DNA of 64,000 nt from contig NZ_AP026738.1 in NCBI RefSeq assembly GCF_002157685.2, positions 2,790,001 to 2,854,000 of the forward strand, written 5' to 3'. The translations under genes and the position numbers were made by a program. Origin of the DNA: Comamonas thiooxydans (lineage in GTDB: Bacteria > Pseudomonadota > Gammaproteobacteria > Burkholderiales > Burkholderiaceae_C). The notes beneath the pieces are model-generated. The model ran no database searches. It was not told where the DNA came from and was given only the letters and a program-made list of their open reading frames with translations. Below are positions 40,281-49,841 of the stretch, one piece after another (positions within the stretch are counted from its first letter, which is position 1; the number at the start of each line of letters is the position of its first letter).

Positions 40281-43126
40281 GCGGATTGCTGGAAATGCTG
40301 GGCCTGTCTGGGGGCACCAAAGGCAAGCACAAGCGCCGGCTCATGACGGCCGCGGACCGCAGGCAGATGGCTGCTCGTCCGCCCTCCTTCACTGAGCTGC
40401 TGCCTTGGGTCAAGTTTTCACGCAAAGACCGCAACTTTGTGATGCGCGACGGCAAGACCTTGGGCGCGCTGTTCGAGCTGGGCGCTGTCGCTACGGAGGC
40501 GCAGCCGCTGGAGTACCTGCAAGAGCACTGCCGCAAGATTCAAGAAGCCATTCAGGCGATTCCCGAGGTCGACTCTTCTCCTTGGGTGGTCCAGTTCTTC
40601 CTGAGCGATGACCGAAACATCGACGGGCTGAACCAATACCTTCACGATTACATCCTGTCCCAGCACAAGGACGCCAAGCGCGCGCAGGCCATCATCAACT
40701 CGGAATACACGCAGTCCGTGCTGAAAGAGTTTCGCAGTCACCTGTCGCAGGTTTCCCGAGAACAAGGACTGTTTACCGACACCTTGGTGACGGGCCAGAC
40801 CTGGCGAGGCCAGCAGCGGCGGGTACGCTGCTGCATCTATCGCCAGTTTGATGACCTGGTGAATGAGCGCCGCATGGCCGAACAGCAGATGGAGGCGGTG
40901 GCCACAACCTTGCTGGCCACGCTGAACGAAGCCGGCGTGACGGCGCGGCGTGCCAACGGCAAGGACTTCTACGAGTGGATGCTTCCATTCTTCAACCGTA
41001 ATGTGCCCTGGGCCAGCACGGGCGCCGAGCTGTTCCGCGGCGCGCCCTATCCGGGTGATGAAGCTCCAGAGGGCATTTATGACTGGGATTTTTCCGAGTC
41101 GCTGAACCTTTCGGAGCCCTCGTGCAACCAGGAACAAGGCTGCTTCGAGTTCGATGGCCAGCCGGTGAAGTTCCTCACGCTGCAAAACCTTCGTGCTCAC
41201 CCTAGCATCGGGCACTTCTCCGCAGAAAGCCGGATCGGGAACGAAGCCTATGCGCGGTTTGACCGACTGCCGCCTGGATCGATGCTGTCCGTGACGGTGA
41301 CGATTGCAGCGCAGTACCAGGTCGAGCGCCACGTCGAGGACATCAAAAGGGCTTCCCGTGCTCAAAACGCCGTGGCGCAGGAGACCCATAGAGAGTCGGA
41401 GCAAGTGCTCCAGCACATGGCCACGGGGGACAAGCTCTATCCGATGTTCATGGGGCTGTACCTGAGCGGTAAGACCCATGCGGATCTGGATGCGGCTGTT
41501 TCCGAGGTCAATGCCCAGCTGACGCCGACCGGGATGCGCTTTATCGAATCCCGAGAGGACCTGGTGCCGCATGACGCCTTCCTGCGTGCATTGCCATTCG
41601 CATTCGATCCCACGTTCGACCTTCGCAGCATGCGGCGGTCGCGCCTGACGTTTGCGAGCCTGATCGCAGCCATTTTGCCGGTCTATGGGCGCTCACGCGG
41701 CACGGCCAACCCCGGCTTTTGGTTCTGGAATCGGGGCGGCGAGCCATTGTGGATCGACCCGCTCAACAAGATCGACCGCAAGAAGAACGCCCATATGGTG
41801 GTGTTCGGCCCCACAGGAGCGGGCAAGTCGGCGACGTTGAGTTACCTGTCCATGTTGGTCATGGCCATCCACCGCCCACGCCTGGTGATCGCGGATGCAG
41901 GCAAGTCCTTCGATCTGATGGTCAAGGACATGGCCACCAAAGGCTTGAGCGTGTATCGCGTCAACCTGAGCGGTGACACTGATGTATCACTGCCTCCATT
42001 CGTATACGCCAGCGAGCTGCTGCAGGACGTGGAGATCATGGAGTCCTTCAAGGCTGCGGAGGAATACTTCGGCGCTGGAGCGGGTATTCCCACCGAAGAG
42101 GAGGCTGAGCTCGTCGGTGCCGAACGACTGATGGAGTCGGTCAATGAAGTGATGGAGCCGGCTGACGCCGACGATGACTCGGACGAAGAGAAGCGCGACT
42201 ACCTGGGCGAGATGCTCATCTCGGCCATCATGATGATTACGGGTGGCGAAGACGCCGAGCTCAAACGAATGACGCGCGCCGACCGCTATCTGGTCACCAG
42301 AGCCATTATTCGAGCCGCAGTGCGCGTATCCAAGGAAGGCAAGCCCCATCCTCTGACACAAGACGTTGCCCTGGAGCTGACGGCCATGGTCAAGGACGTA
42401 TCTCTGTCGGAACACCGCCGCGCGCGCGCCGAAGAGATGGGCCATTCGATGATGAGCTTCACGACGGGCCTGCGCGGCAAACTCTTCAACCGCCTGGGTC
42501 AGGACTGGCCCGATGCCGATGTGACCCTCGTGGAAATGGGCACACTGACCAAAGACGGCTATGAGGATGCGCTTGCTGTGGCCTACACGAGCCTGCTGGA
42601 CTCGGTGCAGTCGCGCGCAGAGGCCGCTCAGCATGAGGATCGCCCCCTCATCATGCTGACCGATGAAGGGCACTTGATTACCACCAACGAGCTGCTTGGC
42701 CCGAAGGTGGCCAAGGGCACCAAGATGTGGCGAAAGCTCAATGCCTGGTTCTGGCTGGCCACGCAAAACTTGAAGGACTTCCCAGGCAGCATGTCCCGCG
42801 TGCTGTCCATGTGCGAGTTCTGGATGTTGCTGACCATGGACAAGAACGAGATCGAGGAGATCGCGCGCTTTCGATCGCTCACACCAGAGCAACGCCACAT
42901 GATGGAGTCTGCCGTCAAGGAGCCGGCGAAGTACACCGAAGGTGTGCTCATCAGCGCGAACAATCAGTGGCTGTTCCGAAACGTGCCCCCGGCATTGCCA
43001 ATTGCGCTGGCGATGACGGAAGGCCACGAGAAGGCTGAACGCCGCCGTCTCATGGACGAGCATGGATGCACCGAGGTTCAAGCAGCCTACCGCGTGGCGG
43101 CACGCCTGCAGGAGGCGCGCGCATGA
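40277..43126 (+). CDS. traC: Conjugative transfer ATPase, PFL_4706 (TIGR03744) family, TraC/VirB4-like
   Basis: This 949-residue ATPase powers pilus assembly and substrate transfer. Walker A is GPTGAGKS (511-518) and Walker B lies near RPLIMLTDEGHLI (about 793-805). FWLATQNLKDFPGSMSRVLS and FRSLTPEQRHMMESA follow the usual C-terminal order. The N-terminal half (LPWVKFSRKDRNFVMRDGKT) is the VirB4 core. ATGA overlaps join it to both neighbours. Confidence 0.95.
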   Translation: MSGLLEMLGLSGGTKGKHKRRLMTAADRRQMAARPPSFTELLPWVKFSRKDRNFVMRDGKTLGALFELGAVATEAQPLEYLQEHCRKIQEAIQAIPEVDSSPWVVQFFLSDDRNIDGLNQYLHDYILSQHKDAKRAQAIINSEYTQSVLKEFRSHLSQVSREQGLFTDTLVTGQTWRGQQRRVRCCIYRQFDDLVNERRMAEQQMEAVATTLLATLNEAGVTARRANGKDFYEWMLPFFNRNVPWASTGAELFRGAPYPGDEAPEGIYDWDFSESLNLSEPSCNQEQGCFEFDGQPVKFLTLQNLRAHPSIGHFSAESRIGNEAYARFDRLPPGSMLSVTVTIAAQYQVERHVEDIKRASRAQNAVAQETHRESEQVLQHMATGDKLYPMFMGLYLSGKTHADLDAAVSEVNAQLTPTGMRFIESREDLVPHDAFLRALPFAFDPTFDLRSMRRSRLTFASLIAAILPVYGRSRGTANPGFWFWNRGGEPLWIDPLNKIDRKKNAHMVVFGPTGAGKSATLSYLSMLVMAIHRPRLVIADAGKSFDLMVKDMATKGLSVYRVNLSGDTDVSLPPFVYASELLQDVEIMESFKAAEEYFGAGAGIPTEEEAELVGAERLMESVNEVMEPADADDDSDEEKRDYLGEMLISAIMMITGGEDAELKRMTRADRYLVTRAIIRAAVRVSKEGKPHPLTQDVALELTAMVKDVSLSEHRRARAEEMGHSMMSFTTGLRGKLFNRLGQDWPDADVTLVEMGTLTKDGYEDALAVAYTSLLDSVQSRAEAAQHEDRPLIMLTDEGHLITTNELLGPKVAKGTKMWRKLNAWFWLATQNLKDFPGSMSRVLSMCEFWMLLTMDKNEIEEIARFRSLTPEQRHMMESAVKEPAKYTEGVLISANNQWLFRNVPPALPIALAMTEGHEKAERRRLMDEHGCTEVQAAYRVAARLQEARA

Positions 43127-43569
43127 TGCGGTCATCCCTCACTGCCCTGGTACTGGGCCTTTGCTCACATAGCGCCCTGGCCCAAGGCTCCATCGGTCCT
43201 TCGGTGACGACCGTGGAAGTCTTCGCCAATTCGGCCACGATGGTGCGGCCGCCGTTTCGCCAGCCTGGCTACGTGCTCAAGGTCTATCGCGTGGACGCCA
43301 TGGCTCAGCTTGAGCAGCAGCTCAATGCAGGGCTGCCCAAGAACGAAGCCGACGCCATGGCCTATATGCGTCAGCACGAGGCCGAGATCCGCCGCCGTTA
43401 CAAGGACCAGATCACCAATGCGGCTTCCGGCATGACGCTGGCCGTCCAGTACCGATTGGACCGGCTCCCGGCCATCGTCATCAATCGCGCCAAAGTCATT
43501 TATGGAGTTGCGGATGTGGACCGCGCCATCGAACTGTTCGCCGCGGCTCAGCAAAGGCCTTCCCGATGA
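43123..43569 (+). CDS. ICE protein, PFL_4709 (TIGR03757) family
   Basis: This 148-residue exported protein (signal MMRSSLTALVLGLCSHSALAQG) has VEVFANSATMVRPPFRQPGY, LKVYRVDAMAQLEQQLNAGL and AIVINRAKVIYGVADVDRAI. The pattern resembles the TraW/TrbC-like thioredoxin-fold family without redox Cys. Start and stop both overlap neighbours. A DsbC-like gene often found before this family, as I recall, is not present. Confidence 0.85.
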   Translation: MMRSSLTALVLGLCSHSALAQGSIGPSVTTVEVFANSATMVRPPFRQPGYVLKVYRVDAMAQLEQQLNAGLPKNEADAMAYMRQHEAEIRRRYKDQITNAASGMTLAVQYRLDRLPAIVINRAKVIYGVADVDRAIELFAAAQQRPSR

Positions 43570-44861
43570 AAAAACGAGCTTCCCTCAATCTCAGACTGCG
43601 CCGCCTCGTCGCGGCCGTCAGTACGGCCTCGATGTGCGCCGTGCTCACACCGGCCACGACCCTGGCCGGAACCACCACCCCGGCCATCATCGCGAATACG
43701 GCCAAGGCTGCCTTGTCTTGTGTGTCGTACTCCGTCGAAGGCGTGTGCTTTTTCTTGAGCTGCGGCTGGACCGGATGCTGGATTCGGACATCGATCAAGA
43801 TCTCCCACTATGTGCCAGACGTGGTGGTCAGCACATACAACGAGCCGCTGCGCCACCCTTGGACCGACATCGGCACGGTCGTGGCCACCACGTTGACCAC
43901 TGCTGGATCTGCCTTAACGGGACGACTGCTGGACTCGTCCGCCGGCGGGCTGGACAGCAATTCGGCTATGGCGAACTTCAAGGGGGCCGATGCCATCGGC
44001 AATCCGGCCGGCATGTTTGCGAGCATGCTCTCATCTGGCGGCATGTTCACGATGCCAAAGTCCATCGCATTTCCCACGGTCAGCGAGTTGGCCAAGTTCC
44101 CGTCGAAGGAGCTGCCCAACATTGGACGCCAGTGGACCCAAGTGCCAGCCAGCATTGCGGAGACCGTGGCATCTGATGCCAAGAGCCTGTTGAGCTCGGA
44201 ATCATTGCTGGCCAGCCTTGGAACGATCCTCAAGACCATCGAGGGCGTAAAGCAGGTGATGGAGATCGCCGAGACAGTGCAGCAGATCCAGGCAGGCATC
44301 GCCGGTCTGCAGCAACTCTCCGAAATCCTCTCCGGTAGCACGGGGGGCGCACTCTTCTGCCCTGGAGGAGCCAGCTATTTCAACCTGCACTTCCAAAGCG
44401 AGCTCGATGCGCCTTTCTGGCGCGGCATCGTGCCTGTGGAAATGATCTATCCGCAGGCCTGGGTACCCGGACTGGGCGAGATCGGCTCGGGCTATACGCA
44501 GACCTGGGGCAACCTGTACCCACGTACCGGAGAAATCATCCAGTCGCATCCCGTGAAGGCTTCTGCAGTGCTGGCTGAGCGTGTCGCCTCGATCATCTAC
44601 AAGGAAGCTCAGCCTCATATCTACTCGCGTGTCCAGCCCTCCGGGGGCTATCGCTACTTCAACTATGGCGAGAAGCGCAAATGGCAGATGTTGTATCCGC
44701 AGGCTTGGTCGGGGTGCCAGCAGTTTGGGCAAAACGACTCCCTGTCGCTGGCCTCCTTCGGGGACGGTGCAACCAGCTCCGATGACGGCTATGCCTGGAA
44801 CCTTTGGCAAAAGTACACCTGCTGCCGGCGTCGTGGTGTGTATCTCTACTCCGTGCCCTGA
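43566..44861 (+). CDS. ICE protein, PFL_4710 (TIGR03756) family, TraU-like
   Basis: This 431-residue periplasmic protein has a signal peptide and a Cys-rich start (ALSCVSYSVEGVCFFLSCGW), then DVVVSTYNEPLRHPWTDIGT, GLQQLSEILSGSTGGALFCPGG and the late GVYLYSVP. Several Cys pairs suggest disulfides, as in TraU of F-type systems. The stop is followed by a 20-base gap to the next ATG. Confidence 0.88.
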   Translation: MKKRASLNLRLRRLVAAVSTASMCAVLTPATTLAGTTTPAIIANTAKAALSCVSYSVEGVCFFLSCGWTGCWIRTSIKISHYVPDVVVSTYNEPLRHPWTDIGTVVATTLTTAGSALTGRLLDSSAGGLDSNSAMANFKGADAIGNPAGMFASMLSSGGMFTMPKSIAFPTVSELAKFPSKELPNIGRQWTQVPASIAETVASDAKSLLSSESLLASLGTILKTIEGVKQVMEIAETVQQIQAGIAGLQQLSEILSGSTGGALFCPGGASYFNLHFQSELDAPFWRGIVPVEMIYPQAWVPGLGEIGSGYTQTWGNLYPRTGEIIQSHPVKASAVLAERVASIIYKEAQPHIYSRVQPSGGYRYFNYGEKRKWQMLYPQAWSGCQQFGQNDSLSLASFGDGATSSDDGYAWNLWQKYTCCRRRGVYLYSVP

Positions 44862-44881
44862 CCTCCCACTCCAATTTCACT

Positions 44882-46264
44882 ATGACAATCGCACACTCCT
44901 CTTCCCTGCGCTTTAAGCGGATCTGCGCGGCCGTGACCTTGGCCTGCATGCTGGCTCCCTCGGTCGTGACACCTGCGGCCGCCCAGACGATTACCTCGTC
45001 GGGCCTTTACTACCGGATGGGCGGGGGCTCGCCGATCAGCGCTGCCCCCCATCGCAGCGCCTTATCGATGCAGTTGGGTGCCGGCGTCCGCGCGAACTAT
45101 TCCTGCGGGAAGTTTGACATCGGGCTCTCCTGGTCGGATCTCATGAATAGCATCCAGAACCTGGGTGCGACGATCACCGGGGCCGTGCAAGCAGGTATCT
45201 CGGCCCTGCCGCTGTATTTCCTCCAGCGCGCGCAGCCCGGCCTCTACCAGCTGTTCCAAAACTTCAGCCAGAAGGCCGATCTTCTGGTCTCTGCATCGCT
45301 GAAGACCTGTGAGGACATGGAGGCGATGATTAAGAACGGCCAGGACCCGTATGAGGAGTACATAGCCCTGGCCAAGGGCGATGCCTGGAAAGTCAAGGCC
45401 AATACGGGCGGCAGCGTGGTTAATGCCAAGCTCGATATCAACAAGAACGAGGCGGGCCAGCGTGCTGGATTGCCATGGGTATTTGGTAGCCGTGCTGGTG
45501 GGGCTGGCACCCTACCTATCCAGCCAATCCGCGACCTGGCCGTCGCCGGCTACAACGTCACCATCAACAAGGCAGCCAACTCCCTGTCGACGGCGAACTA
45601 TGGCAGCTCCTCGCTGGCATCGACGCGCCTGGTCCAGGCCTTCAAGACCCCGGACGACCTGGCTCGCTGGAGTGCCGAAGTCCTTGGCGACCAGAAAATC
45701 TATATGTGCACCCAAGGCTCCGACTGCCCGAGCCCCACCATCACATCAACGGCCACCGGCCTTGCTCCGAAATTTGAGCGAGAGTTGGACGAGGTGCTGC
45801 CGACGATGCGCAATATGGGCTTTAGCACTTCCAGCAGCCATGCGGACCTGGCCAAGGTCAGCGCTCCCGGCATGGCCGTGAGCCCTCAGCTGATGGATGC
45901 CGTGCGCAAGCTGCCGACCGATGTGCGTTCCGTGGCCATCAACCGCCTGGCCCAGGAGGTTGCGGTCTACAAGACCATCGACAAGGCATTGATCGCACGT
46001 AACGCGCTGATCTCCGGGATGAGCCTGCCAGAGGCCACGGGAGCTGCGCCCGTTCGATCCGAGGTGCAGACGAAGATTGACCGCCTGACTCAGTACATCA
46101 ACGACATGATGTTTGAGTTCCGCATACGCAAAGAAATGACCGGCGAGACAGCCTTGTCGATCATGGGCAACCAGCAGCAAGCTGGGGCCGCGTCGATGGA
46201 TGTTCAAGGCGGCACGCGTGCAGATCCTGCGCCATTGGTCGATGGACGTGTGAGCACAAGATGA
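44882..46264 (+). CDS. ICE protein, PFL_4711 (TIGR03755) family
   Basis: This 460-residue exported protein has a signal peptide (RICAAVTLACMLAPSVVTPA) and family features YYRMGGGSPISAAPHRS, ANYSCGKFDIGLSWSDLMN and CEDMEAMIKNGQDPYEEYI. An internal Arg/Gln-rich tail follows (INDMMFEFRIRKEMTGETAL). It is a periplasmic part of the mating apparatus. The ATG at 44882 is preferred over the open frame from 44804, which overlaps the TraU-like gene. The stop overlaps the next ATG in ATGA. Confidence 0.87.
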   Translation: MTIAHSSSLRFKRICAAVTLACMLAPSVVTPAAAQTITSSGLYYRMGGGSPISAAPHRSALSMQLGAGVRANYSCGKFDIGLSWSDLMNSIQNLGATITGAVQAGISALPLYFLQRAQPGLYQLFQNFSQKADLLVSASLKTCEDMEAMIKNGQDPYEEYIALAKGDAWKVKANTGGSVVNAKLDINKNEAGQRAGLPWVFGSRAGGAGTLPIQPIRDLAVAGYNVTINKAANSLSTANYGSSSLASTRLVQAFKTPDDLARWSAEVLGDQKIYMCTQGSDCPSPTITSTATGLAPKFERELDEVLPTMRNMGFSTSSSHADLAKVSAPGMAVSPQLMDAVRKLPTDVRSVAINRLAQEVAVYKTIDKALIARNALISGMSLPEATGAAPVRSEVQTKIDRLTQYINDMMFEFRIRKEMTGETALSIMGNQQQAGAASMDVQGGTRADPAPLVDGRVSTR

Positions 46265-46674
46265 CCGACACCGAAAAAGTCGTGGAAGCGTCTGAGCCGG
46301 CTCCAAAGCGTAAGGGGCGGCTTCGTCGTTGGCTGCCCTGGCTCATCTACGGTGCTTTGATCGTTTTGATTGGCGGCACCTTATTGACCTGGCTGCTCAA
46401 GCTGGAGCCCTCTCAGGTCGTCTCTGTCTCGGCGTGGTTTCGTAAGGGCGCACAACTCGGGACGCTTACTCAGACCGCCATGTGCTGTTGGGTGATTGTC
46501 AGCTGGCGTCCGATCGTGGCCTGGGGACTCAGACGCGGTTACGTGGCCAAGCATGAGCTGCGGGCGGTGCTGGCTATGCGCTGGCGCGTTGCCGGCATGC
46601 TGGCTATGTACCTGGCACTCGTGCCAATAGGCGCGGGCAATATTGCCCGATTCATCATGGGCCTTATCTCCTGA
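46261..46674 (+). CDS. Small inner-membrane protein of the transfer operon
   Basis: This 137-residue protein starts with a charged segment (PAPKRKGRLRRW) and has three hydrophobic segments (about 25-47, 63-85 and 110-134). No motif is recognised. Tight coupling to the PFL_4711-type gene and the TraG-like gene shows it belongs to the operon; related elements have a small membrane protein here. Confidence 0.7.
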   Translation: MTDTEKVVEASEPAPKRKGRLRRWLPWLIYGALIVLIGGTLLTWLLKLEPSQVVSVSAWFRKGAQLGTLTQTAMCCWVIVSWRPIVAWGLRRGYVAKHELRAVLAMRWRVAGMLAMYLALVPIGAGNIARFIMGLIS

Positions 46675-46679
46675 TCGAT

Positions 46680-48296
46680 ATGCAGCTCGATAGCTATCTT
46701 GAACTTTTTACGACGCTCTACGGCTGGGCATTCGCCAACCTTCTTGGCGAGATCCTCACGGGCACAGGGCTGGCCGCCCTTCCCTTCGCGCTCATCGCGT
46801 TTAGCGCGTGGCATAGCGCTAAAGAAGAAGGCGCAGGGTTTAACGGCGTGCTGGCTCTCATCGAGTCCATACAGACCAAGCTGATTACAGCATTGCTGGT
46901 CATGGCCTTGTGCTTCGCTACCACGCCGCTCACGTCGCTGCACAACATCAATCTCAGCTACAAACCAGAGAGAGCTGCAGATGGTTCTGAGCCCCAGGTC
47001 GTGTCGACACAGGGCGGGACGAACTCGGGCTACGACCGAGCGATGGCCGATGCGGTGAATGGGTCTTTTGCCCGATCTGGAAACCTGTCCTATGTTCCTT
47101 TGTGGTGGTACAGCGTCATGGGGCTGTCCTCTGGCATCAATGGCGCCTTTCGGGCGGGCATGACCAGCTCTGAACGCGATCTGCGCGTCGTAGCAGATCT
47201 GGCCAGGATGGCCACGATTGAAGATCCGGCTCTGTTGCACGATGTGCAGCGCTTCTACAGCGAGTGCTTTGTGCCGGCGCGGAGCCAGTATTTCTCGATG
47301 GACAAGAATCAGATCTCAGCAAATGGCCGAGGCATTCTCGCTGAGGGGAGCATCTATGGCCCCACGGATGTGGACTGGGTCGGCAGCCAGTTTTTCCGAA
47401 CAGAGCCCGGTTTCTATGACGTGATGCGCTCCTATAACCCGGTGCCTGGCTGGAGCATCGACTTCAATCGCGACAGCGAATACATGCAAGGTGGCGCTTC
47501 GGATCAGGGCTTTATGAACCCGGACTGGGGGCGCCCAACCTGCAAGCAATGGTGGGAAGCTGACGCTTCTACAGGAGGAGTGCGAGAGCGCCTCACCAGC
47601 AACACCTCGACATGGCGGAGTCTCTTGCAAGTCGCCCAAAACACTATCACGTTTAGTTCGACAGATGAGGCCAAGGATGCCATGGCAAAGCTAGCCTTTG
47701 AGAAGGCCAACCCGACATTTGTGAGTCCTGACAAGATGCTGGGCGATGACTATGGCAAGGGCACGAACGCGTGGCGTACTGTCACAGGGGGGATTAGTAC
47801 CATCGGGGTGGGTAAACAGGCATTTGAATCCTCACTCGGCATGGTCCCATTGTTGAATATGCTTCCCATGCTCCAAGCACTTGTACTGATGGCGTTGTAT
47901 ATGTTCCTGCCATTGATCGTAGTGATTAGTTGCTACGATTTGAAAGTGATGGTGGTTGGTGGATTAGCAATATTCACGGTTAAGTTTTGGGCCGTCATGT
48001 GGTATGTGGCCCGATGGCTTGACGCCCATTTAATCGATGCGATGTACCCTGGTTTGACCGGATCTGCATTGATGCAAGAGATTACGCAAAGCGTGAGTTC
48101 GGGTCAGCCGCAACTATACAAGCGCATGATTCTTAACACTTTATTGGCAATGATGTTCATTGCACTTCCACTCATCTGGAGTTCCATGATGGCGTGGGCG
48201 GGCTATCGCCTTGGGTTTGAAAACTACAGCATTAATAAAGCAGACAACCTCTCTAACAAAGCTGGTAAGGGATCTGGCGTTCGATTAAAACGTTGA
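46680..48296 (+). CDS. TraG-N-like mating-pair stabilisation protein, last gene of the operon
   Basis: This 538-residue membrane protein has hydrophobic segments near 15-45 and 75-90 and a cluster at about 395-510 (MLPMLQALVLMALYMFLPLI, then the DLKVMVVGGLAIFTVKFWAV segment). It matches the TraG N-terminal type proteins that close MPF-G operons (LDSYLELFTTLYGWAFANLL). The periplasmic middle has NPVPGWSIDFNRDSEYMQ. The usual large C-terminal extension of F-type TraG is absent. The last 400 bases are more AT-rich. The minus-strand gene at 48304 faces its end. Confidence 0.85.
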   Translation: MQLDSYLELFTTLYGWAFANLLGEILTGTGLAALPFALIAFSAWHSAKEEGAGFNGVLALIESIQTKLITALLVMALCFATTPLTSLHNINLSYKPERAADGSEPQVVSTQGGTNSGYDRAMADAVNGSFARSGNLSYVPLWWYSVMGLSSGINGAFRAGMTSSERDLRVVADLARMATIEDPALLHDVQRFYSECFVPARSQYFSMDKNQISANGRGILAEGSIYGPTDVDWVGSQFFRTEPGFYDVMRSYNPVPGWSIDFNRDSEYMQGGASDQGFMNPDWGRPTCKQWWEADASTGGVRERLTSNTSTWRSLLQVAQNTITFSSTDEAKDAMAKLAFEKANPTFVSPDKMLGDDYGKGTNAWRTVTGGISTIGVGKQAFESSLGMVPLLNMLPMLQALVLMALYMFLPLIVVISCYDLKVMVVGGLAIFTVKFWAVMWYVARWLDAHLIDAMYPGLTGSALMQEITQSVSSGQPQLYKRMILNTLLAMMFIALPLIWSSMMAWAGYRLGFENYSINKADNLSNKAGKGSGVRLKR

Positions 48297-48303
48297 CAGC
48301 TTG

Positions 48304-48540
48304 TTAAAGGTCTTCTTCTTGTTCGCACCAATACTGAAGTTCACCCATACCAATTTCGCCATTTTGGAATGCAGTATGGGCATCGTAAGCGCAGGCGATC
48401 GAGGTGCTTTCCTCATCATCCGTCATGGGCGAAGTGAAGAAGGCCCAAGCAGCATTCCAGAGCGAACCAAGAACTAGACCTCCAGCGATGAGGAAGACTC
48501 GCCAAAGCAGGCCGATGAGCGCGGTAAAGAGTTTGAGCAT
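48304..48540 (-). CDS. Small membrane protein, unknown function
   Basis: With GGAG upstream, the ATG at 48540 gives 78 residues: one or two membrane segments (MLKLFTALIGLLWRVFLIAG) and an acidic tail (MTDDEESTSIACAYDAHTAF). The frame is open to 48654, but that part lacks features. It is convergent with the transfer operon, with 7 bases between. No family is recognised. Confidence 0.6.
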   Translation of the reverse strand: MLKLFTALIGLLWRVFLIAGGLVLGSLWNAAWAFFTSPMTDDEESTSIACAYDAHTAFQNGEIGMGELQYWCEQEEDL

Positions 48541-48736
48541 AGGGACTCCATCGAAGTGAAATGGATCTTCGTGGCTCCCTGTGCGATCGTGCATCACACA
48601 CGACCCAAATTGAGTGGCCTCCACATCCTTCTGGATGTGCGCCAAGCAGATCACATACCTGGCGAGTCCAAATCTTGGCCGTTAAAGCGCAAGCGTGTCA
48701 GATGGTAACGGGTTCCATGACTGATGTAAAGGTGAA

Positions 48737-48946
48737 CTAAGCACCGGCAATTTCCACTGGGCCAATCCCGAGGTAGACCTGCGTACCTGCTATGTCGGTG
48801 ACCGACCAGCGGTCATTGTCCATTTGAGTGACTTGGTAATTTTCAACGGTGAGCGGCAGGCCCATTTCTTCTGGGTAGCCCAGCCATGTCTCATAGCGTA
48901 GTACCGCTGAAGGAACGAATGTGCTTGTATCTGCTTTGATTTTCAT
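48737..48946 (-). CDS. Small hypothetical protein
   Basis: This is a frame of about 69 residues from the ATG at 48946 (MKIKADTSTFVPSAVLRYET), or 75 from 48964. It has beta-rich sequence (YQVTQMDNDRWSVTDIAG) and no recognisable motif. It lies in a cargo zone of short genes; the 196 bases before the gene at 48540 show nothing else. Confidence 0.45.
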   Translation of the reverse strand: MKIKADTSTFVPSAVLRYETWLGYPEEMGLPLTVENYQVTQMDNDRWSVTDIAGTQVYLGIGPVEIAGA

Positions 48947-49047
48947 GAGTTCTCGATCATGCACCGTAGGTGCTGTGAAGCGGCTTAACCATAGCGAGTG
49001 AGTGTAGATTGACGGAATTGCGTCTTATATTTATTTTCTGACAATGG

Positions 49048-49758
49048 TTATCGCTCGTAACCCCTACTTTTCGTTTTATTCAGCTCATTCTCGATAGATT
49101 TTTCTAGGGTTTGAATTTCCCTCTCCGCTGCCAGCTCCACCTCGGAGATAGATCGCTGTAGATCTCGAATGTCGTCGAAAACAACAGCAGCTTTCAAACC
49201 TTCGGCATCAACGGAAACGGCAAGACCACCACACGTTCCGTTTGACACTTTCGTTAACTGGTCGACGTAATATCTAAATTGTTCGTGATCAACACCAATT
49301 TCAGTTGACGCCGTACTAATGTAGTCTAAGCAAAATTTACCATCGCCAATCCATTTATGATTTGTGGCTGGCTTAGTAATAATTTCAATATATGGCAAGA
49401 ATGCAAGACATTTCTTTTTACTATCGGAATATTCGCTTGCAACGCTCAAAAAATGGCAGCGTTTTGAAATATCATTGAACTGTGAATCTTTGAAAGATTC
49501 CAATTTATCTCTGAGAGATTTTTTACTTGCCTTGGTTTTTTCGCCAGCAATTTCTTTAAACTCTCTTTTGAACTCAATAATAATATTCCGCCCTCCGACA
49601 GAGGTCAAAAGGTCACCAATGGTTTTTTCGCCTTTTCGTGTTTGCTGATATAGCTCGATACCGACCGCAGTTTTTGCCCCTTTTGAGACTGCGCTGAACA
49701 TATAGCCAAGCGTAAAGAGAAAGGTTCCGATGTAGACATTTTCGTAGGTAGGTTTCAC
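49048..49758 (-). CDS. AT-rich cargo protein with a PD-(D/E)xK-like motif
   Basis: AGGAG precedes a GTG at 49758, giving 236 residues (VKPTYENVYIGTFLFTLGYM). D49, E62 and K64 in IGDLLTSVGGRNIIIEFKRE have the spacing of a PD-(D/E)xK nuclease motif. The middle is Lys-rich, and the end is a coiled coil (QRSISEVELAAEREIQTLEK). Codon use is much more AT-rich than in the neighbouring dnaE2, a sign of separate acquisition. An open frame extends to 49845 and overlaps the dnaE2 stop, but it lacks a good start. It may be a restriction or defence nuclease; this is unproven. Confidence 0.55.
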   Translation of the reverse strand: MKPTYENVYIGTFLFTLGYMFSAVSKGAKTAVGIELYQQTRKGEKTIGDLLTSVGGRNIIIEFKREFKEIAGEKTKASKKSLRDKLESFKDSQFNDISKRCHFLSVASEYSDSKKKCLAFLPYIEIITKPATNHKWIGDGKFCLDYISTASTEIGVDHEQFRYYVDQLTKVSNGTCGGLAVSVDAEGLKAAVVFDDIRDLQRSISEVELAAEREIQTLEKSIENELNKTKSRGYER

Positions 49759-49841
49759 TTTATCTCCTAGGATATGAGGCAAACCAGAGATCATGCCCGA
49801 AGGATGGTGTTCCCTGGGGAAGTCCCGGTTCCAATTGGCTC

